NCBI GenBank assembly: GCA_016710745.1 | Contig: JADJVB010000013.1 | Coordinates: forward strand, 372,001-436,000 | Source: Chitinophagaceae bacterium | GTDB taxonomy: Bacteria > Bacteroidota > Bacteroidia > Chitinophagales > Chitinophagaceae | Direction of reading: 5' to 3' | Length of the DNA: 64,000 nucleotides | Part shown: piece by piece, positions 1 through 8,808 of the stretch | Layout of the letters: each line of letters begins with the position of its first letter | Numbering within the stretch: the first letter of the stretch is position 1 | Notes under the pieces: model-generated | What the model saw: only the letters and a program-made list of their open reading frames with translations | The model's database searches: none | Told to the model about the DNA's origin: nothing | Position numbers and translations under genes: made by a program

Positions 1-1
1 G

Positions 2-328
2 AAGGCCTATCGCGATCGCGGTGTGGTTAGCAGCTGGTTGAAATCATTTGGCGAAGGCGGTGGAGCCAGCGAAGAATTTCAGGAAATTAACATTGCTGTA
101 GGTGCCGAATACTGGTACAACAACCAGTTTGGCTTCAGAGCAGGTTATTTCTACGAGAATCCAAATAAGGGTAACAGAAAATATTTTACCGTAGGAGCTG
201 GTGTTAAATACAGCGTTGCTGCATTGAACTTCTCTTATGTTTTCCCTACAGGAAGCGGTACAAGCCGTATTCCATTATCTAATACTTATCGTTTTGGTTT
301 AGTATTTGATTTTATGAACGGAAAATAG
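2..328 (+). CDS. porV: T9SS outer-membrane channel protein PorV (LptO), C-terminal part
   Basis: Partial gene: the frame is open to the left window edge (the residues before GVVSSWLKSFGEGGG are KAYRDR), so the start lies outside. The visible ~108 residues are alternating amphipathic beta strands ending in the aromatic FGLVFDFMNGK, as in an outer-membrane beta barrel. The stretch NIAVGAEYWYNNQFGFRAGY and the end fit PorV. PorV is the T9SS outer-membrane protein that binds cargo C-terminal domains and brings them to the PorU sortase. Several cargo genes in the window carry such domains, which supports the call. porU is often next to porV, but upstream sequence is missing. A strong terminator follows 18 bases after the stop. 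Confidence 0.8.
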   Translation, partial: KAYRDRGVVSSWLKSFGEGGGASEEFQEINIAVGAEYWYNNQFGFRAGYFYENPNKGNRKYFTVGAGVKYSVAALNFSYVFPTGSGTSRIPLSNTYRFGLVFDFMNGK

Positions 329-345
329 TTTAGGTTTTTTCATGT

Positions 346-383
346 AAAAAAAGCGTCGGGCCTTTGGCCCTGACGCTTTTTTT
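346..383 (+). terminator. Rho-independent terminator after porV
   Basis: A-rich left arm and GCGTC-GGGCC stem, a TTT loop, then the complementary GGCCC-TGACGC arm running into seven T. One base is bulged. It separates porV from ispF. Confidence 0.85.
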
Positions 384-431
384 GTTTTTAGTATCCCCTA
401 AAAAGCAGATATTTACAGTTAAAAAAAACGG

Positions 432-917
432 ATGTCATACAGAATAGGTTCGGGGGTAGATTACCACCGGTTAGTTGAAGACAGGAATCTTTGGATCGGT
501 GGAGTTAAAATTCCGCATAACAAAGGAGCATTGGGGCATAGTGATGCCGATGTGTTGTTACATGCCATATGCGACGCCATGCTGGGAGCTCTTGCACTGG
601 GTGATATTGGCGTGCATTTCCCAGACACAGATCCGGAGCTTAAAGATATTGACAGTAAAATTTTATTGGCTAAAACAGCCCTGTTGATAAGTCAAAAAGG
701 TTATTCCGTGGTAAATATTGACAGTACACTTTGCCTGCAGGCTCCCAAAATTGCACCTTATATTAACCAAATGAGGGAAACTATTTCCTCCGTACTCTCG
801 ATTTCAAATGATGCCGTATCAGTAAAAGCTACCACAACTGAAAAACTGGGCTTTGTTGGACGCGAAGAGGGATTGGTGGCTTATGCAACAGTTCTTTTAA
901 GTAAATCGGGCCATTAA
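432..917 (+). CDS. ispF: 2-C-methyl-D-erythritol 2,4-cyclodiphosphate synthase
   Basis: Fifth step of the MEP isoprenoid pathway: converts CDP-ME 2-phosphate to MEcPP with loss of CMP, in the cytoplasm. At 161 residues it has the normal family length. The metal ligands are visible as D10 and H12 in GVDYH and H44 in GHSDADVLLHAICDA; the TTTEKLGFVGREEG segment near residues 134-147 matches the substrate-binding C-terminal motif. The ATG at 432 gives the expected short N-terminus. It stands alone behind the porV terminator; the next gene starts 10 bases after its stop and may be co-transcribed, though the products look unrelated. Confidence 0.97.
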   Translation: MSYRIGSGVDYHRLVEDRNLWIGGVKIPHNKGALGHSDADVLLHAICDAMLGALALGDIGVHFPDTDPELKDIDSKILLAKTALLISQKGYSVVNIDSTLCLQAPKIAPYINQMRETISSVLSISNDAVSVKATTTEKLGFVGREEGLVAYATVLLSKSGH

Positions 918-927
918 TATAAAGAAT

Positions 928-3018
928 TTGAAAAAAATATTGCTGATATCGGCCCCCCTCTTTCTCTATTTCTGTTGTTTTTCTCAAAAACAGGCAAATA
1001 ACTGGTATTTTGGTAACAGAGCCGGACTTGATTTTAATCAGTTACCGCCTGTTGCATTAAACAATTCGGTCAGTAATTCCGACGAGGGGTCGGCGGCTAT
1101 TTCTGATCAGAATGGCCAATTGCTGTTTTATACCAATGGCGTAACCGTAATAAACCGAACGCATGTTTTGATGAAAAATGGTGGCGGCCTGTTAGGCGCT
1201 TCAAGCAGTACAGATAATACAATTATTGTACCCGGCCCGGGCAACGACAGTATTTATTACCTGTTTACTGTTGGTGCTGTTTATCAACAGGGGAAAGGGC
1301 TGCGTTGCAATATTATTAATATGAAGGGCGACGGGGGATTCGGGGAGCTGATCAATAAAAATATCCTGGTAGATCCTAATGCTATCGAAAAACTGGCTGC
1401 GGTTAAGCATTGTAATAAAAAAGATGTGTGGGTTGTTTTTCATAAATGGAACTCAGACGAGTATCATGCTTACCTGATCACGGCTGCCGGGCTGAGCGCT
1501 AATCCGGTAATAAGTCATACAGGCCTGGTGATAACAAATAACGAGGATAATTCAATTGGTAAATTAAAATTTTCAATTGATGGGAAAAAGTTGGCCGCTG
1601 CTCATTCTTATGAAAATAACTTAATAGAATTGATGGACTTCGACAATACAACCGGCATCATTACAAATCCGGTTGTATTTAGGCCCACACCTGCCGGAAC
1701 CCCCAATGCATTTACAGGCGGATATGCTGCAGAATTTTCACCAAATGGCAGGTTTCTTTATGTGTCGGATAATTACACCAATGATGGGTCTTCAGCTTTA
1801 TACCAATTTGATATCAGCTCTGGGAATGCAGCGGGTATAGTGGCAAGCAGACAATTGATTTTCAGCCCCGATCAGTTTGCCGGTGCTTTGCAAATTGGTC
1901 CTGACCTAAAAATTTATATGGCGATCGGGAATGATATCGCGATATCCGTAATTGAGGATCCTGATCAACCGGGTATCAGTTGTAATTTTTCTCATCAAAA
2001 AATCAGCATTCGGGGAAGTAACGGGGGCCAGATAAAATTCGGCCTGCCAAATTTTATTCAAAGCTATTTCGATGCGGCATCAAATCCCTATGAATTTTCG
2101 CGATCTGGAAATTGCACCGATCTTAATATCTCCTTTAGCATCAGTCGCATTAGTGGAATTGACTCCGTTAAATGGGATTTTGGTGACGGCCAGTTTTCGA
2201 CACTGTTGCAACCAACCCATACCTATGCCACAGCTGGTTTTTATGATGTAACCCTTATTGTTTTTAAAACCGACTGCTCTTTATTAAATGATATCATCAG
2301 TCACAGAATATGGATTGCTGATTCCGAAACTTTTTTGGGCGCCGATACATCCGCCTGTAATGTATTGTCGTTGCAAATAGGCGTGGCCGCCACATTAGGG
2401 GCCGACAATTATCTATGGAATACAGGGTTTACCGGCAACCAAATAACAACAACCGGTTTCGGTGATTATTGGCTCGAGTTAGAACAAAACGGCTGTAAAA
2501 TGAGAGATACGATTACCGTTTCGCCCAGGCCCAAACCAACAGTTAATGTTGGGCGGGATACAACAATTTGCCGGTTTGCTCCGGTTGTATTGCAAACAAC
2601 AAGTGGCGGATATGACAGGTATTTGTGGAATACCGGCGATTCGTCTGCTTCCATTTTGATTAATCAGGTAGGAACTTATTTTGTTACGGTAACAAAAGAT
2701 GGATGCGAAGCTTCAGATACGGTGGAGGTTTCGCTCGGAGATTGTGATATATATATTCCGTCGGCATTTACACCCAACCAGGATGGTATTAATGAAACCT
2801 TTGGTGTGGCGGCAGGTGTGCGGGTACAATATTTTTCAATGCAGGTATACAATAAATGGGGACAATTGATCTTTAAAAGCAATGATGTGAATCAAAAATG
2901 GGATGGTACATTCAAAGGAAAGCCTGTGACCAATGGTGCTTATTTGTGGATGATTACATACGTAAACCTGAAAGGTAAAAAAATATATGAGCAGGGAACC
3001 GTCATGTTAATCCGATAG
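928..3018 (+). CDS. Secreted PKD-domain protein with T9SS type B (gliding-motility-associated) C-terminal domain
   Basis: 696 residues. The start is a TTG at 928: only this start keeps the signal peptide (KKILLISAPLFLYFCCFSQ), and no ATG is available nearby. Residues ~20-390 look like a beta-propeller of YVTN/WD type (SPNGRFLYVSDNYTNDG). A PKD domain follows near 395-460 (VKWDFGDGQFSTLLQPTHTY), then two short Ig-like repeats (DNYLWNTGF, DRYLWNTGD). The last ~85 residues (IYIPSAFTPNQDGINETF ... GAYLWMITY) form the CHU_C/type B sorting domain, which sends cargo through the T9SS to the cell surface. Binding target unknown; an adhesin or surface-anchored propeller is the likely role. Confidence 0.88.
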   Translation: MKKILLISAPLFLYFCCFSQKQANNWYFGNRAGLDFNQLPPVALNNSVSNSDEGSAAISDQNGQLLFYTNGVTVINRTHVLMKNGGGLLGASSSTDNTIIVPGPGNDSIYYLFTVGAVYQQGKGLRCNIINMKGDGGFGELINKNILVDPNAIEKLAAVKHCNKKDVWVVFHKWNSDEYHAYLITAAGLSANPVISHTGLVITNNEDNSIGKLKFSIDGKKLAAAHSYENNLIELMDFDNTTGIITNPVVFRPTPAGTPNAFTGGYAAEFSPNGRFLYVSDNYTNDGSSALYQFDISSGNAAGIVASRQLIFSPDQFAGALQIGPDLKIYMAIGNDIAISVIEDPDQPGISCNFSHQKISIRGSNGGQIKFGLPNFIQSYFDAASNPYEFSRSGNCTDLNISFSISRISGIDSVKWDFGDGQFSTLLQPTHTYATAGFYDVTLIVFKTDCSLLNDIISHRIWIADSETFLGADTSACNVLSLQIGVAATLGADNYLWNTGFTGNQITTTGFGDYWLELEQNGCKMRDTITVSPRPKPTVNVGRDTTICRFAPVVLQTTSGGYDRYLWNTGDSSASILINQVGTYFVTVTKDGCEASDTVEVSLGDCDIYIPSAFTPNQDGINETFGVAAGVRVQYFSMQVYNKWGQLIFKSNDVNQKWDGTFKGKPVTNGAYLWMITYVNLKGKKIYEQGTVMLIR

Positions 3019-3036
3019 GGGTCAATTTCTGCGACC

Positions 3037-3068
3037 AGAAGAATTTCTTCTGCACATTCTTATCTTTG
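3037..3068 (+). promoter_or_regulatory. dut promoter: 15-bp palindrome plus TATCTTTG -7 element
   Basis: TATCTTTG (3061-3068) fits the Bacteroidota -7 consensus TAnnTTTG and ends five bases before the dut ATG. A perfect AGAAGAA-T-TTCTTCT palindrome (3037-3051) lies where the -33 element would be; no clear TTTG is present there. The palindrome as operator is inference. Confidence 0.5.
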
Positions 3069-3073
3069 TCCCT

Positions 3074-3517
3074 ATGGAAGCAATACGGGTTAATATTATA
3101 AACAGGTCGTCAAATCCTGTTCCTGCCTATGCAACACCGGGTTCATCGGGCATGGATATCAGGGCTAATCTTGAAAAAGCGATCAGCTTAAATCCCTTAG
3201 AAAGGCAATTGGTGCCAACCGGCCTGTTTATTGAGTTGCCTGCCGGCTACGAAGCACAGATAAGGCCACGAAGTGGCCTGGCAATTAAGCAAGGTATCAC
3301 CTGCTTAAATTCGCCGGGAACTGTTGATGCTGATTACAGAGGTGAACTGAAGGTTATTTTGATCAATCTAAGTGACGCTGTACAGGTGATCGATCATGGC
3401 GACAGGATCGCACAAATGGTAATTGCCAAAACAGAAAAAGCAGCATTCATTTTGGTAGAAACATTAAATGAAACAATACGCGGTGATGGCGGATTTGGCC
3501 ATACCGGAATTAACTAA
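3074..3517 (+). CDS. dut: dUTP diphosphatase (trimeric dUTPase)
   Basis: Hydrolyses dUTP to dUMP and pyrophosphate, keeping uracil out of DNA and feeding thymidylate synthesis. At 147 residues it is the usual length, and all five family motifs are present in order: SSGMDIRA (24-31, with the metal-site Asp), RPRSGLA (64-70), NSPGTVDADYRGE (79-91, with the catalytic Asp and Tyr), GDRIAQMV near 110-117, and the glycine-rich C-terminal RGDGGFGHTG (136-145) that closes over the nucleotide. A -7 element sits directly upstream of the ATG, so the mRNA probably has almost no leader. The DUF4292 lipoprotein gene follows after 22 bases. Confidence 0.97.
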   Translation: MEAIRVNIINRSSNPVPAYATPGSSGMDIRANLEKAISLNPLERQLVPTGLFIELPAGYEAQIRPRSGLAIKQGITCLNSPGTVDADYRGELKVILINLSDAVQVIDHGDRIAQMVIAKTEKAAFILVETLNETIRGDGGFGHTGIN

Positions 3518-3539
3518 TAGCCTAAACCAGGTATCATAG

Positions 3540-4361
3540 ATGAAATTTATCAGTATTATCAGTGTCGTTTTCGTTTTGTTTTTTTCAACGCAAGGTTGTA
3601 AAACAATTAAACAGATCAATAAGGCGATAGCGCCTAAAGATTCAACAGCGGTCGTAATTGTTGACCAGGCAAAAGTTGACTCGATGATTATGATACAGAA
3701 TACGATTGAAAATCTGAGAAGTAATTATATTGATTTTAAAACGTTCAATGCAAAGATCAAAGCCGAATACCAGGACAATAAAGGAAAACAGCCGGATGTA
3801 ACAGCCATTGTGAGGATAATCAAAGACAGCGCCATCTGGATATCCCTTTCAGCCACGTTTTTAAATATCGAAATATACCGGGTATTGATAACCAGAGACA
3901 GTGTGGTGTTAATGAATAAGCAGGTCAAAGAAGTTCAGTACCGATCGCTTGATTACCTGCAGGAGGTAACCGAAATACCTTTTGACTTCCAAACCCTGCA
4001 GGATCTGCTGGTAGGCAATCCCATTTTTATTGATAGTAATATTGTGTATTATAAGAAAACCGAGAGCCAGATATTGTTTTCAATGGTTGGGGTTTATTTT
4101 AAACACCTGCTCACCCTTTCGGCAGATCACTATTTATTAAGGCATAGTAAACTGGATGATGTAGACGTATCCCGAAGCCGGACAGCCGATTTAACTTATG
4201 CTGATTATGAAAATAAAACCGGAATTAATTTTTCTACCTATCGTGAAATAACCGTTTCGGAAAAAAACAGATTGGATATCAGGCTTAACTTTAAGCAATA
4301 TGAGTTTAACAAAGAATTATCAGTTTCGTTTAATATCCCAAAAAATTATACGATCAAGTAA
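3540..4361 (+). CDS. DUF4292-family lipoprotein
   Basis: 273 residues with a lipoprotein signal: a hydrophobic N-terminus ending in FFSTQGC, with the lipidated Cys at residue 20. The rest is a long beta-rich domain (DFKTFNAKIKAEYQD, IWISLSATFLNIEIYRVLIT) matching DUF4292, a Bacteroidota family with a LolA/LolB-like fold that probably acts at the inner face of the outer membrane. No catalytic motif is visible. It lies upstream of the EnvC-like gene, an arrangement I recall as frequent in this phylum, which hints at a role in envelope assembly. Function unproven. Confidence 0.75.
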   Translation: MKFISIISVVFVLFFSTQGCKTIKQINKAIAPKDSTAVVIVDQAKVDSMIMIQNTIENLRSNYIDFKTFNAKIKAEYQDNKGKQPDVTAIVRIIKDSAIWISLSATFLNIEIYRVLITRDSVVLMNKQVKEVQYRSLDYLQEVTEIPFDFQTLQDLLVGNPIFIDSNIVYYKKTESQILFSMVGVYFKHLLTLSADHYLLRHSKLDDVDVSRSRTADLTYADYENKTGINFSTYREITVSEKNRLDIRLNFKQYEFNKELSVSFNIPKNYTIK

Positions 4362-4451
4362 GCGTTATTTGTAATTATACACAACCTGTGGGTTTTATAC
4401 CCGGTATATTTATTATGTAGCGTAGTAATTTTACAAGATTAAATCAAGAGC

Positions 4452-5750
4452 ATGATCAAAACAGTTTTGAATATTATTGTTTTAGTTTTTTTAAGTCTAT
4501 CCCTTTTTGCGCAACAATCCCGTGAAGAACTGGAGAAACAAAGGGCACAGTTAAAAAAAGAGATGGAAAAAACGCAAAAACTGCTCGACAAAAACAAATC
4601 CCAAACCAAAGAGAATCTGGTAGGCTGGAAATTGATAAATGATAAAGTAAACCTGCAAAACAGACTGATAGAAAATATAAGCAAGGATATTAACATACTC
4701 GACAACAATATTTACACTAATCAACGCGAGATAAACCGATACAATAAATTACTTGATACATTAAAGGAAGAATACGCCAGAAGCATGGTATACGCGTATA
4801 AAAACAGAAGCAATTATGATTTTCTGAGTTTCATATTCTCGGCAGCCAGTTTTAACGATGCCATCAAGCGCGTAGCTTATTTAAAGTACTACAGAACTTA
4901 CCGCGAAAAACAGGGAGAAAATATTTTAAGGACGCAGGAATTACGTAAACACCGGGTTAATGAGTTGGGCAGTATAAAAGAAAGTAAAAGTGTAGTATTG
5001 AAATCGAAGGATCAGGAAATGACTGCCCTTGAAAAACAAAAGATTGAGAAAGACAGGATCATGAATGAGTTGAAAAGCCAGGGTAAGCAACTGAACAATC
5101 AATTGAGTGCATTTAAAAAACAAAGTGCAAAAGTTGAAAAAGCCATTGCGGCAGCTATTAAAAAAGCACGCGATGATGCACGTAACGTGGCTATCAGAAA
5201 AGCAAAAGAAGATGAAACTAAACGCCTGGCAGCCATAAAAGCAAACCCTAACACAAAAACAGAAACTAAAGAAGTTGTTGTAAGGCGCGAGCCTGCTAAT
5301 GCTGCTGTTGCGCCTGTAAGCGTTTTACTTAATGCGGGTAATTTGGAACTGAATGAAAACTTTATAAAAAATAAGGGTTCGTTACCGTGGCCGGTAGATA
5401 AAGGTGTACCCATTTTACATTACGGCCGCAATCAATTGCCGAGTGGGAGTGCCATTGATGTTACCAGTGTAACGGTGGCTACAGATATTGGGAGTAATGT
5501 AAAAACTGTTTTTGACGGGGTGGTTTCTTATGTGGCTTATATAGAAGATATGCAGGTGGTAATTATACAGCACGGTAAATATTTTACCACGTATAGCAAT
5601 TTAAGTAATGTAAATGTGAAGTCGGGCCAAAATGTAAAAACCGGACAGGTTATTGGCAAAGCGGCTGCCAACCTGGATGGTATTGGCGCCATCGAGTTCT
5701 ATCTCAGTGATGAGCGCAGTAGCATTGATCCCGAAAAATGGTTAAAATAG
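4452..5750 (+). CDS. EnvC-like murein hydrolase activator (degenerate M23/LytM domain)
   Basis: 432 residues: signal peptide (to about residue 20, ending LSLFAQ), long coiled coil (~21-270, rich in K/E/Q heptads such as REELEKQRAQLKKEMEKTQK), a linker, and a C-terminal LytM/M23 domain (~310-432). The zinc-binding positions of an active M23 peptidase are missing: the HxxxD motif is replaced by SGSAID and the HxH motif by IEFYL. This is the hallmark of EnvC-type activators, which bind and switch on amidases for septal peptidoglycan splitting instead of cutting peptide bonds themselves. It lies 90 bases after the DUF4292 gene on the same strand and converges on bshA three bases beyond its stop. 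Confidence 0.85.
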   Translation: MIKTVLNIIVLVFLSLSLFAQQSREELEKQRAQLKKEMEKTQKLLDKNKSQTKENLVGWKLINDKVNLQNRLIENISKDINILDNNIYTNQREINRYNKLLDTLKEEYARSMVYAYKNRSNYDFLSFIFSAASFNDAIKRVAYLKYYRTYREKQGENILRTQELRKHRVNELGSIKESKSVVLKSKDQEMTALEKQKIEKDRIMNELKSQGKQLNNQLSAFKKQSAKVEKAIAAAIKKARDDARNVAIRKAKEDETKRLAAIKANPNTKTETKEVVVRREPANAAVAPVSVLLNAGNLELNENFIKNKGSLPWPVDKGVPILHYGRNQLPSGSAIDVTSVTVATDIGSNVKTVFDGVVSYVAYIEDMQVVIIQHGKYFTTYSNLSNVNVKSGQNVKTGQVIGKAAANLDGIGAIEFYLSDERSSIDPEKWLK

Positions 5751-5753
5751 AAT

Positions 5754-6872
5754 TTAGATAATTTTTTTGTAAAGGGCTTCATACACCGGTACAATATTTT
5801 CGATGTCGAATTTTTTTGCCTGGATCAGGGCATTGGCTTTAAATTTTTGCAGGGTTGCATCATCCTGTAAAATGTGAAGCGCGTTTTTAGCCATATCTTC
5901 CACATCGCCTACATCGCTCATATACCCGCAAAAACCGTTGATATTGATTTCGGGCAAACCACCGGCATTGGTGGAGATAACGGGCACCGATGCTGCCATC
6001 GCTTCCAGGGCTGCCAATCCAAAGCTTTCGTATTCGCTGGTTAACAGAAACAAGTCGGCAATTGGTAGTATATCTTCCATCTGTTCCTGTTTGCCCAAAA
6101 ATTTAATGCTATTATGCGATTCGCATTTTCTGGCACTTGCTTCAATATGAGTTCGCTCAGGCCCGTCGCCCAATAATAACAACGTTACCGGCATTTCTTT
6201 CTGTATCAATAAAAAAGCGCTTACCACATCCTCCACTCTTTTAACTTTCCTGAAATTGGAGGCATGTACAATTATCTTTTCGCCATTGGGAGAGATCAGT
6301 TTACGGAATGCGTCAACAGGTTGCCTGTTAAAACGACTAACATCTACAAAATTGTGAATGACCTCTATCTCACCATCGATTTTGAAATTTTTATAGGTTT
6401 CTTCTTTCAGGTTTTTAGATACAGCGGTAAGTGCATCACTTTCGTTCATCGAAAAAGTCACAACCGGGCTGTAGGTCTTGTCGCGACCTACCAGGGTAAT
6501 ATCGGTACCATGCAATGTTGTGATAAAGGGGATTCTTTTTCCCTGTTTGGCCAGTATTTGCTTGGCCATATAGGCGGCAGCGGCATGCGGTATGGCATAA
6601 TGCACGTGTAAAAGCTCCACATCGTTGTTCAAAATAACATCTACCATCGTGCTGGCCAAAGCTGTTTCGTACGGGGGATAATCGAACAAAGGATAGGTTG
6701 GAACCCGCACTTCATGATAAAATATATTGGCATGAAAGCCGCTTAAACGAACAGGCTGCTGGTAAGTAATGAAATGGATATTATGCCCTTTATCGGCCAG
6801 CGCCTTTCCCAATTCCGTTGCCAAAACACCACTACCACCAAAGGTAGGATAACACACGATGCCAATATTCAT
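5754..6872 (-). CDS. bshA: N-acetyl-alpha-D-glucosaminyl L-malate synthase BshA
   Basis: GT4-family glycosyltransferase that joins GlcNAc from UDP-GlcNAc to L-malate, the first step of bacillithiol synthesis. 372 residues, the normal length. The N-terminus MNIGIVCYPTFGGSGVLATE holds the glycine-rich donor-site loop; HVHYAIPHAAAAY and TTLHGTDITLVG are typical BshA acceptor-domain segments. ESFGLAALEAMAASVPVIST is the GT4 E-x7-E motif region near residue 280. bshB and bshC are not in the window. The gene is monocistronic, convergent with the EnvC-like gene and divergent from the M28 peptidase. Confidence 0.93.
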   Translation of the reverse strand: MNIGIVCYPTFGGSGVLATELGKALADKGHNIHFITYQQPVRLSGFHANIFYHEVRVPTYPLFDYPPYETALASTMVDVILNNDVELLHVHYAIPHAAAAYMAKQILAKQGKRIPFITTLHGTDITLVGRDKTYSPVVTFSMNESDALTAVSKNLKEETYKNFKIDGEIEVIHNFVDVSRFNRQPVDAFRKLISPNGEKIIVHASNFRKVKRVEDVVSAFLLIQKEMPVTLLLLGDGPERTHIEASARKCESHNSIKFLGKQEQMEDILPIADLFLLTSEYESFGLAALEAMAASVPVISTNAGGLPEININGFCGYMSDVGDVEDMAKNALHILQDDATLQKFKANALIQAKKFDIENIVPVYEALYKKII

Positions 6873-6962
6873 AAGAAGTTATTTTATTATAGATGTATGA
6901 TAATGCAATTTACCGATTTATTGTTCAGTACAATTTCCACTCATGTATTGACATTAAATTAG

Positions 6963-6970
6963 TAAGTTTG
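6963..6970 (+). promoter_or_regulatory. TAAGTTTG -7 element of the M28 peptidase gene
   Basis: Exact TAnnTTTG match 17 bases before the ATG at 6988. No convincing TTTG -33 element is found at the usual 19-20 base distance. Confidence 0.5.
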
Positions 6971-6987
6971 TTTCCTTAACAAACTTT

Positions 6988-8364
6988 ATGCATAAAAAGA
7001 TCTTATCTCTGTTGGTTATGGGCCTTTTTTTATCGGGTTTTGCCGTTGCCCAGACCGACGATTCGATAGCCATTCGTAAAATATCAAACGAATTGCTTGC
7101 CAACGGCACTGCTTACGAAAACCTGCGCTACCTGTGCAAGCAGGTTGGGCCGCGTTTAAGTGGCTCACCCCAGGCTCAAAAATCTGTTGAAGCTACTTTT
7201 AAAATGTTAAAAGATGCCGGAGCCGATACGGTTTTTCTGCAACCCTGTATGGTACCACATTGGGTGAGGGGGGATAAGGAAAAGGGTTTTATAAAATTGT
7301 ACGACGGAACAAAATATAACCTTAATTTATGTGCCTTGGGAAATTCGGAGGGCACCGGAAAAAAAGGCCTCACCGCGGACGTGATCGAAGTGAAAAATTT
7401 TGCCGAATTGGATAAGTTGGGCACAGAAGGAGTAAAAGATAAAATTGTATTTTTTAATTACCCCATGAATCCAACCTATGTCAGGTCGTTTATGGCTTAT
7501 GGTGAGAGTGGTGTTTATCGTACCAGGGGCCCGGCGGCAGCGGCAAAATATGGAGCTGCAGCCGTTATGGTGCGTTCACTGGCCAGTAACCTGGATGATT
7601 TTCCACATACCGGAACCACTATTTACAATGATTCGTTTCCGAAAATTCCGGCAGTTGCCATCAGCACCAACGACGCCGAATGGTTAAGCAAGCAGTTGAA
7701 AAATAATGTGGTTGTTTCAGCTTTTATCCGCAATACCAGTACCATGCTGGCTGATGCGCCGTCTTTTAATGTAGTTGGGGAATTATGGGGATCCGAATTT
7801 CCGAATGAATTTATTACCGTTGGCGGCCATTTAGATAGCTGGGATTTAGCCGAAGGTGCACAAGATGATGGAGCAGGTTGTGTGCAGAGTATTGAAGTGA
7901 TCAGAACTTTTAAAGCACTGGGTATAAAACCTAAACATACGATCCGTGCGGTTATGTTTATGAATGAAGAAAATGGAACCCGCGGCGCGGCAAAATACCT
8001 TGAGCTGGCCAAATTGAATAATGAAAAACATATTTTCGCATTGGAAAGCGATGCCGGTGGGTTTACACCCCGTGGTTTTGGCATCAGTGCAAAAACTGAA
8101 CAAATGGCAAAAATTTCCGGCTGGAAGGACCTGTTTTTTGATTATGGGGTTTACCAGTTTACGGCGGGCGGTGGTGGAGCCGATATTGGCCCCTTAAGAG
8201 AGATTGGTGCAGCCCTGGCAGGCCTTGGTACGGATAGTCAGCGCTATTTTGATTTACACCATGCATCAACTGATACTTTTGAAGCTGTTAGTAAAAGGGA
8301 ATTGCACCTGGGTGCGGTTAATATGACGGCATTGATCTACCTCGTGGATAAATACGGATTGTAA
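6988..8364 (+). CDS. Secreted M28-family zinc metallopeptidase (carboxypeptidase Q-like)
   Basis: 458 residues with a signal peptide ending FAVAQ (~22). The arrangement is that of an M28 exopeptidase with an inserted PA domain (~140-250). All five metal ligands of the cocatalytic two-zinc site can be placed: H281 in GGHLDSWD, D293 or D294 in DDGAG, E327/E328 in MNEENG (one being the catalytic base), D355 in ESDAGG, and H424 or H425 in DLHHASTDT. It probably removes single residues or splits dipeptides in the periplasm or outside the cell. The small membrane protein gene starts 21 bases after its stop and is probably co-transcribed. Confidence 0.9.
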   Translation: MHKKILSLLVMGLFLSGFAVAQTDDSIAIRKISNELLANGTAYENLRYLCKQVGPRLSGSPQAQKSVEATFKMLKDAGADTVFLQPCMVPHWVRGDKEKGFIKLYDGTKYNLNLCALGNSEGTGKKGLTADVIEVKNFAELDKLGTEGVKDKIVFFNYPMNPTYVRSFMAYGESGVYRTRGPAAAAKYGAAAVMVRSLASNLDDFPHTGTTIYNDSFPKIPAVAISTNDAEWLSKQLKNNVVVSAFIRNTSTMLADAPSFNVVGELWGSEFPNEFITVGGHLDSWDLAEGAQDDGAGCVQSIEVIRTFKALGIKPKHTIRAVMFMNEENGTRGAAKYLELAKLNNEKHIFALESDAGGFTPRGFGISAKTEQMAKISGWKDLFFDYGVYQFTAGGGGADIGPLREIGAALAGLGTDSQRYFDLHHASTDTFEAVSKRELHLGAVNMTALIYLVDKYGL

Positions 8365-8385
8365 TACAACAAAAAATGATAAGCA

Positions 8386-8808
8386 ATGGCAGATGTAAAA
8401 TTCGATGATGTAGAAAAAGAGAAACCTAAAAAGAAAAGTGGTTTTCGGAAATTTCTATGGCGGTTTAGTATTATCGCTATTTTAGTGCTTTCTTTTTTAG
8501 TGTACTGGTATTACTTTAATGTAATGAGTGAGGGTACCCGTACGGTGTACCTGGTTAAAATATCACACAAGGGAAATATCTTTAAAACTTACGAAGGGGA
8601 AGCATTGGTGAGTATCGGTGCCAGTCCACAAACGTCCATAACAGCGGATAAATTTGTTTATTCAGTTACCAGCAAATCGCTGTACGATTCACTCACCAGG
8701 TATGAAGGTCAGAAGATGACCTTAAAATACCGTCAATACAGGAGAAACATCCCATGGCGGGGCGATAGTGATTATGTGGTTTACGGAATGGACAAACCGG
8801 CGTTTTAG
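8386..8808 (+). CDS. Small single-pass membrane protein, Bacteroidota-specific family
   Basis: 140 residues: a charged cytoplasmic N-terminus (KKEKPKKKSG-like), one transmembrane helix at ~27-47 (FSIIAILVLSFLVYWYYF), then a ~90-residue extracytoplasmic beta domain with SHKGNIFKTYEGE and RRNIPWRGDSDYVVYG. I recall this pattern (KGxIFKTYEGE ... PWRGD) from Bacteroidota proteins sometimes labelled 6-phosphogluconate dehydrogenase. No Rossmann fold or dehydrogenase motif is present, so that label would be wrong. It follows the M28 peptidase by 21 bases and ends against the convergent methyltransferase gene with no bases between the stops. Function unknown. Confidence 0.7.
   Translation: MADVKFDDVEKEKPKKKSGFRKFLWRFSIIAILVLSFLVYWYYFNVMSEGTRTVYLVKISHKGNIFKTYEGEALVSIGASPQTSITADKFVYSVTSKSLYDSLTRYEGQKMTLKYRQYRRNIPWRGDSDYVVYGMDKPAF

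Noticed and set aside
5340..5750. Active M23 endopeptidase
   Set aside because: The zinc-binding His residues are absent; the sequence fits an EnvC-type activator.
8386..8808. 6-phosphogluconate dehydrogenase label for the small membrane protein
   Set aside because: It has one membrane helix and a short beta domain, with no Rossmann fold or catalytic motif.
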